Origin: Verrucomicrobiota bacterium
GTDB lineage: Bacteria > Verrucomicrobiota > Verrucomicrobiia > Verrucomicrobiales > Akkermansiaceae
DNA: 7,311 nucleotides
NCBI GenBank assembly: GCA_026397695.1
Contig: JAPLUJ010000753.1
Span: 5,340 to 12,650, forward strand
Reading direction: 5' to 3'
The notes under the pieces are model-generated. The model did no database searches, was not told where the DNA came from, and saw only the letters and a list, made by a program, of their open reading frames with translations. This document shows positions 6,169 through 7,311 of this stretch, piece by piece. Made by a program: the position numbers and the translations under genes. Position 1 is the first letter of the stretch. The number at the start of each line of letters is the position of its first letter.

Positions 6169-6804
6169 TCAGGCGGTCTTTTTCTTGGCGGCGCGGACGG
6201 TGACGTAGCCACCCTTGGGACCGGGAACCGCACCCGAGATCAGGATCACCCCGTCCTCCGAACGAATGGCGACTATCTTGAGATTCTGCACCGTGGTGCG
6301 GGTGGTGCCCATGTGACCGGGCATTTTCTGGTTTTTCCAAACGCGGCCGGGAGTGGATCGGCAGCCGATGGCACCGGTGCGGCGGTGCATCATGGACCCG
6401 TGGGTTTGTTTGAGTCCTCCGAAACCATAGCGTTTGTAAACCCCTTGGAACCCCTTGCCCTTGGAGTCGGCGATCACATCCACCCATTGACCGGCGGTGA
6501 AGGTTTCAAGACCGGGATGGGTTGCGGGAATGGCGGCCCCATCGGCCAAGCGGAATTCCCGGATGAAGCGCTTCGGCGTGGACCCGGCTTTCTTGAAGCG
6601 GCCGAGATCCGGCTTGTTGACGCGCTGTTCCTTTTGCTCGCCAAAGCCGACTTGCACGGCGGTATAGCCTTCCTTTTCAGGCGTCTTCACCTGCAGGATG
6701 GCGTTGCCGGAAACATCCAGCACCGTGACGGGAATCATGATCCCTGCCTGTGCGTCGAACAGACGGGTCATACCGAGTTTTTTACCGAGAAGGCCGAGTG
6801 ACAT
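6169..6804 (-). CDS. rplC: 50S ribosomal protein L3
   Basis: L3 is one of the first proteins to bind 23S rRNA and reaches toward the peptidyl-transferase centre. The 211-residue product starts MSLGLLGKKLGMTRLFDAQA, the usual GKKxGMTxxF start, and includes the central finger GFQGVYKRYGFGGLKQTHGS, MMHRRTGAIGCRSTPGRVW, KNQKMPGHMG and the end VILISGAVPGPKGGYVTV plus a basic tail. Length fits (about 205-215). The glutamine methylated by PrmB in E. coli L3 (in GQNQTPG) is not present here (GCRSTPG), as in many other bacteria. An upstream in-frame ATG at 6888 would add 28 residues, overlap rpsJ and read through a heptad repeat, so I chose the ATG at 6802-6804. Confidence 0.98.
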   Translation of the reverse strand: MSLGLLGKKLGMTRLFDAQAGIMIPVTVLDVSGNAILQVKTPEKEGYTAVQVGFGEQKEQRVNKPDLGRFKKAGSTPKRFIREFRLADGAAIPATHPGLETFTAGQWVDVIADSKGKGFQGVYKRYGFGGLKQTHGSMMHRRTGAIGCRSTPGRVWKNQKMPGHMGTTRTTVQNLKIVAIRSEDGVILISGAVPGPKGGYVTVRAAKKKTA

Positions 6805-6813
6805 GGCAGTGGA

Positions 6814-6848
6814 AGAGATAGAGGATTGAAGATAGAAGATAGAAGATG
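6814..6848. repeat. Five-unit heptad repeat in the rplC leader
   Basis: On the plus strand five consecutive 7-mers can be read: AGAGATA, GAGGATT, GAAGATA, GAAGATA, GAAGATG. The middle two are identical and the others differ by one to three bases. On the coding strand this is a C/T-rich run (TATCTTC units) that ends about 9 bases before the rplC start. It lies fully in the 58-base gap between rpsJ and rplC. It resembles in period and composition the repeat in front of rplN. Function unknown. Confidence 0.75.
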
Positions 6849-6862
6849 ACAGAGATGCAGCC

Positions 6863-7171
6863 TCAGATGCGGATGGTGATGTCCACACCGGCGGGCAGAT
6901 TGAGCTTCTTGAGCTCGTCCACCGTGCGGGCGGTCGGATCGACGATGTCTAACAAGCGCTTGTGGGTGCGGATTTCGAATTGTTCGGCGGACTTCTTGTT
7001 GACGTGTACCGAGCGGTTGACGCTGAACTTCTCGATGCGCGTGGGCAGCGGGATCGGGCCGACCACGCGGGCGCCGGTGCGTTTCGCGGTCTCCACGATT
7101 TCTTGGGCGGAGCGGTCGATCGCGCGGTGATCGAAAGCGCGCAGGCGGATGCGGATTTTCTGGTTTTCCAT
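6863..7171 (-). CDS. rpsJ: 30S ribosomal protein S10
   Basis: S10 is a 30S head protein that also acts as NusE in transcription antitermination. The 102-residue product is complete: [40 protein letters not shown], then the loop with [39 protein letters not shown] and [11 protein letters not shown]. Length matches E. coli S10 (103). The ATG at 7169-7171 gives the usual short N terminus. It is the first gene of the S10 cluster and follows fusA by 48 bases. That space is too short for an E. coli-type S10 leader with the L4-binding hairpins, so L4 autoregulation of that kind is unlikely at this spot. Confidence 0.98.
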   Translation of the reverse strand: MENQKIRIRLRAFDHRAIDRSAQEIVETAKRTGARVVGPIPLPTRIEKFSVNRSVHVNKKSAEQFEIRTHKRLLDIVDPTARTVDELKKLNLPAGVDITIRI

Positions 7172-7219
7172 GGTGGAGGTGGGTGGTCGGTTGGCGGGAT
7201 GTTTCTTCAGGGCGAGCGA

Positions 7220-7311
7220 TCAGTAGAGGCGGTCGCCTACGATCTCTTCGACAATATTGTTAGGAACCTGCTCGAAATGCGAGGGCGTCATCGCATACGA
7301 GGCGCGGCCTG
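7220..7311 (-). CDS. fusA: Elongation factor G, 3' end only
   Basis: EF-G is the GTPase that drives tRNA-mRNA translocation and, with RRF, ribosome recycling. Only 29 full codons plus the stop at 7220-7222 lie in the window. They read GRASYAMTPSHFEQVPNNIV then EEIVGDRLY. GRA-S-Y-x-M-x-x-S/F-H-[FY]-x-x-VP-x-N-[IV]-x-E-[EK]-I is the C-terminal signature of EF-G domain V, so the identity is firm despite the short length. It lies directly upstream of rpsJ in the same direction; no tuf gene is found between them. The 5' part is beyond the window edge. Confidence 0.9.
   Translation of the reverse strand, partial: GRASYAMTPSHFEQVPNNIVEEIVGDRLY

Noticed and set aside
6805..6888. Longer rplC start adding 28 residues
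   Set aside because: The extra residues are encoded by the heptad repeat and the end of rpsJ and look unlike L3; MSLGLLGKKLGMT is the family's normal N terminus.
1057..7219. Intrinsic terminators, promoters, CRISPR, tRNA or insertion sequences in the gaps
   Set aside because: I read all gaps (20-58 bases). None has a GC hairpin with a T-run, a paired -35/-10, spaced repeats of CRISPR form, a tRNA fold or transposase remains.

Overview
The window is a stretch of the bacterial str-S10-spc ribosomal-protein locus, read entirely on the minus strand. From right to left in transcription order it holds: the 3' end of fusA (EF-G), rpsJ (S10), rplC (L3), rplD (L4), rplW (L23), rplB (L2), rpsS (S19), an extra gene for an exported coiled-coil protein, rplV (L22), rpsC (S3), rplP (L16), rpmC (L29), rpsQ (S17), rplN (L14), a broken rplX (L24), and the 5' part of rplE (L5). 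Gaps are 20 to 58 bases, no terminator is visible, and the whole set looks like one transcription unit. No stretch over 300 bases lacks a gene. The many plus-strand open frames are GC-rich shadows of these genes.

The organism is GC-rich (roughly 58-60% by eye). Protein features, the near absence of Shine-Dalgarno sequences, and fusA placed directly before rpsJ without tuf all suggest the PVC superphylum, most likely Verrucomicrobiota. This assignment is inference from sequence feel and gene order, not a database result.

Three things depart from a textbook S10 operon. (1) A gene for a signal-peptide-bearing coiled-coil protein with a C-terminal beta-rich domain sits between rpsS and rplV, a junction that is normally uninterrupted. 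(2) rplX lacks its KOW-motif region and is frameshifted, so no continuous L24 can be read. (3) rplD is in frame but lacks about 26 residues of its most conserved central region. The losses in rplX and rplD are similar in size (about 75 bases each). They may share one cause, either an assembly artefact or real lineage-specific change, and raw reads would decide.

Smaller points are heptad-like purine/pyrimidine tandem repeats in the leaders of rplC and rplN, an RGD/RGG-rich tail on S3, and a Lys/Ala/Pro tail on L22. The genes together make components of both ribosomal subunits: L2, L3, L4, L14, L16, L22, L23, L29, L24 and L5 for the large one, S3, S10, S17 and S19 for the small one. EF-G drives translocation.
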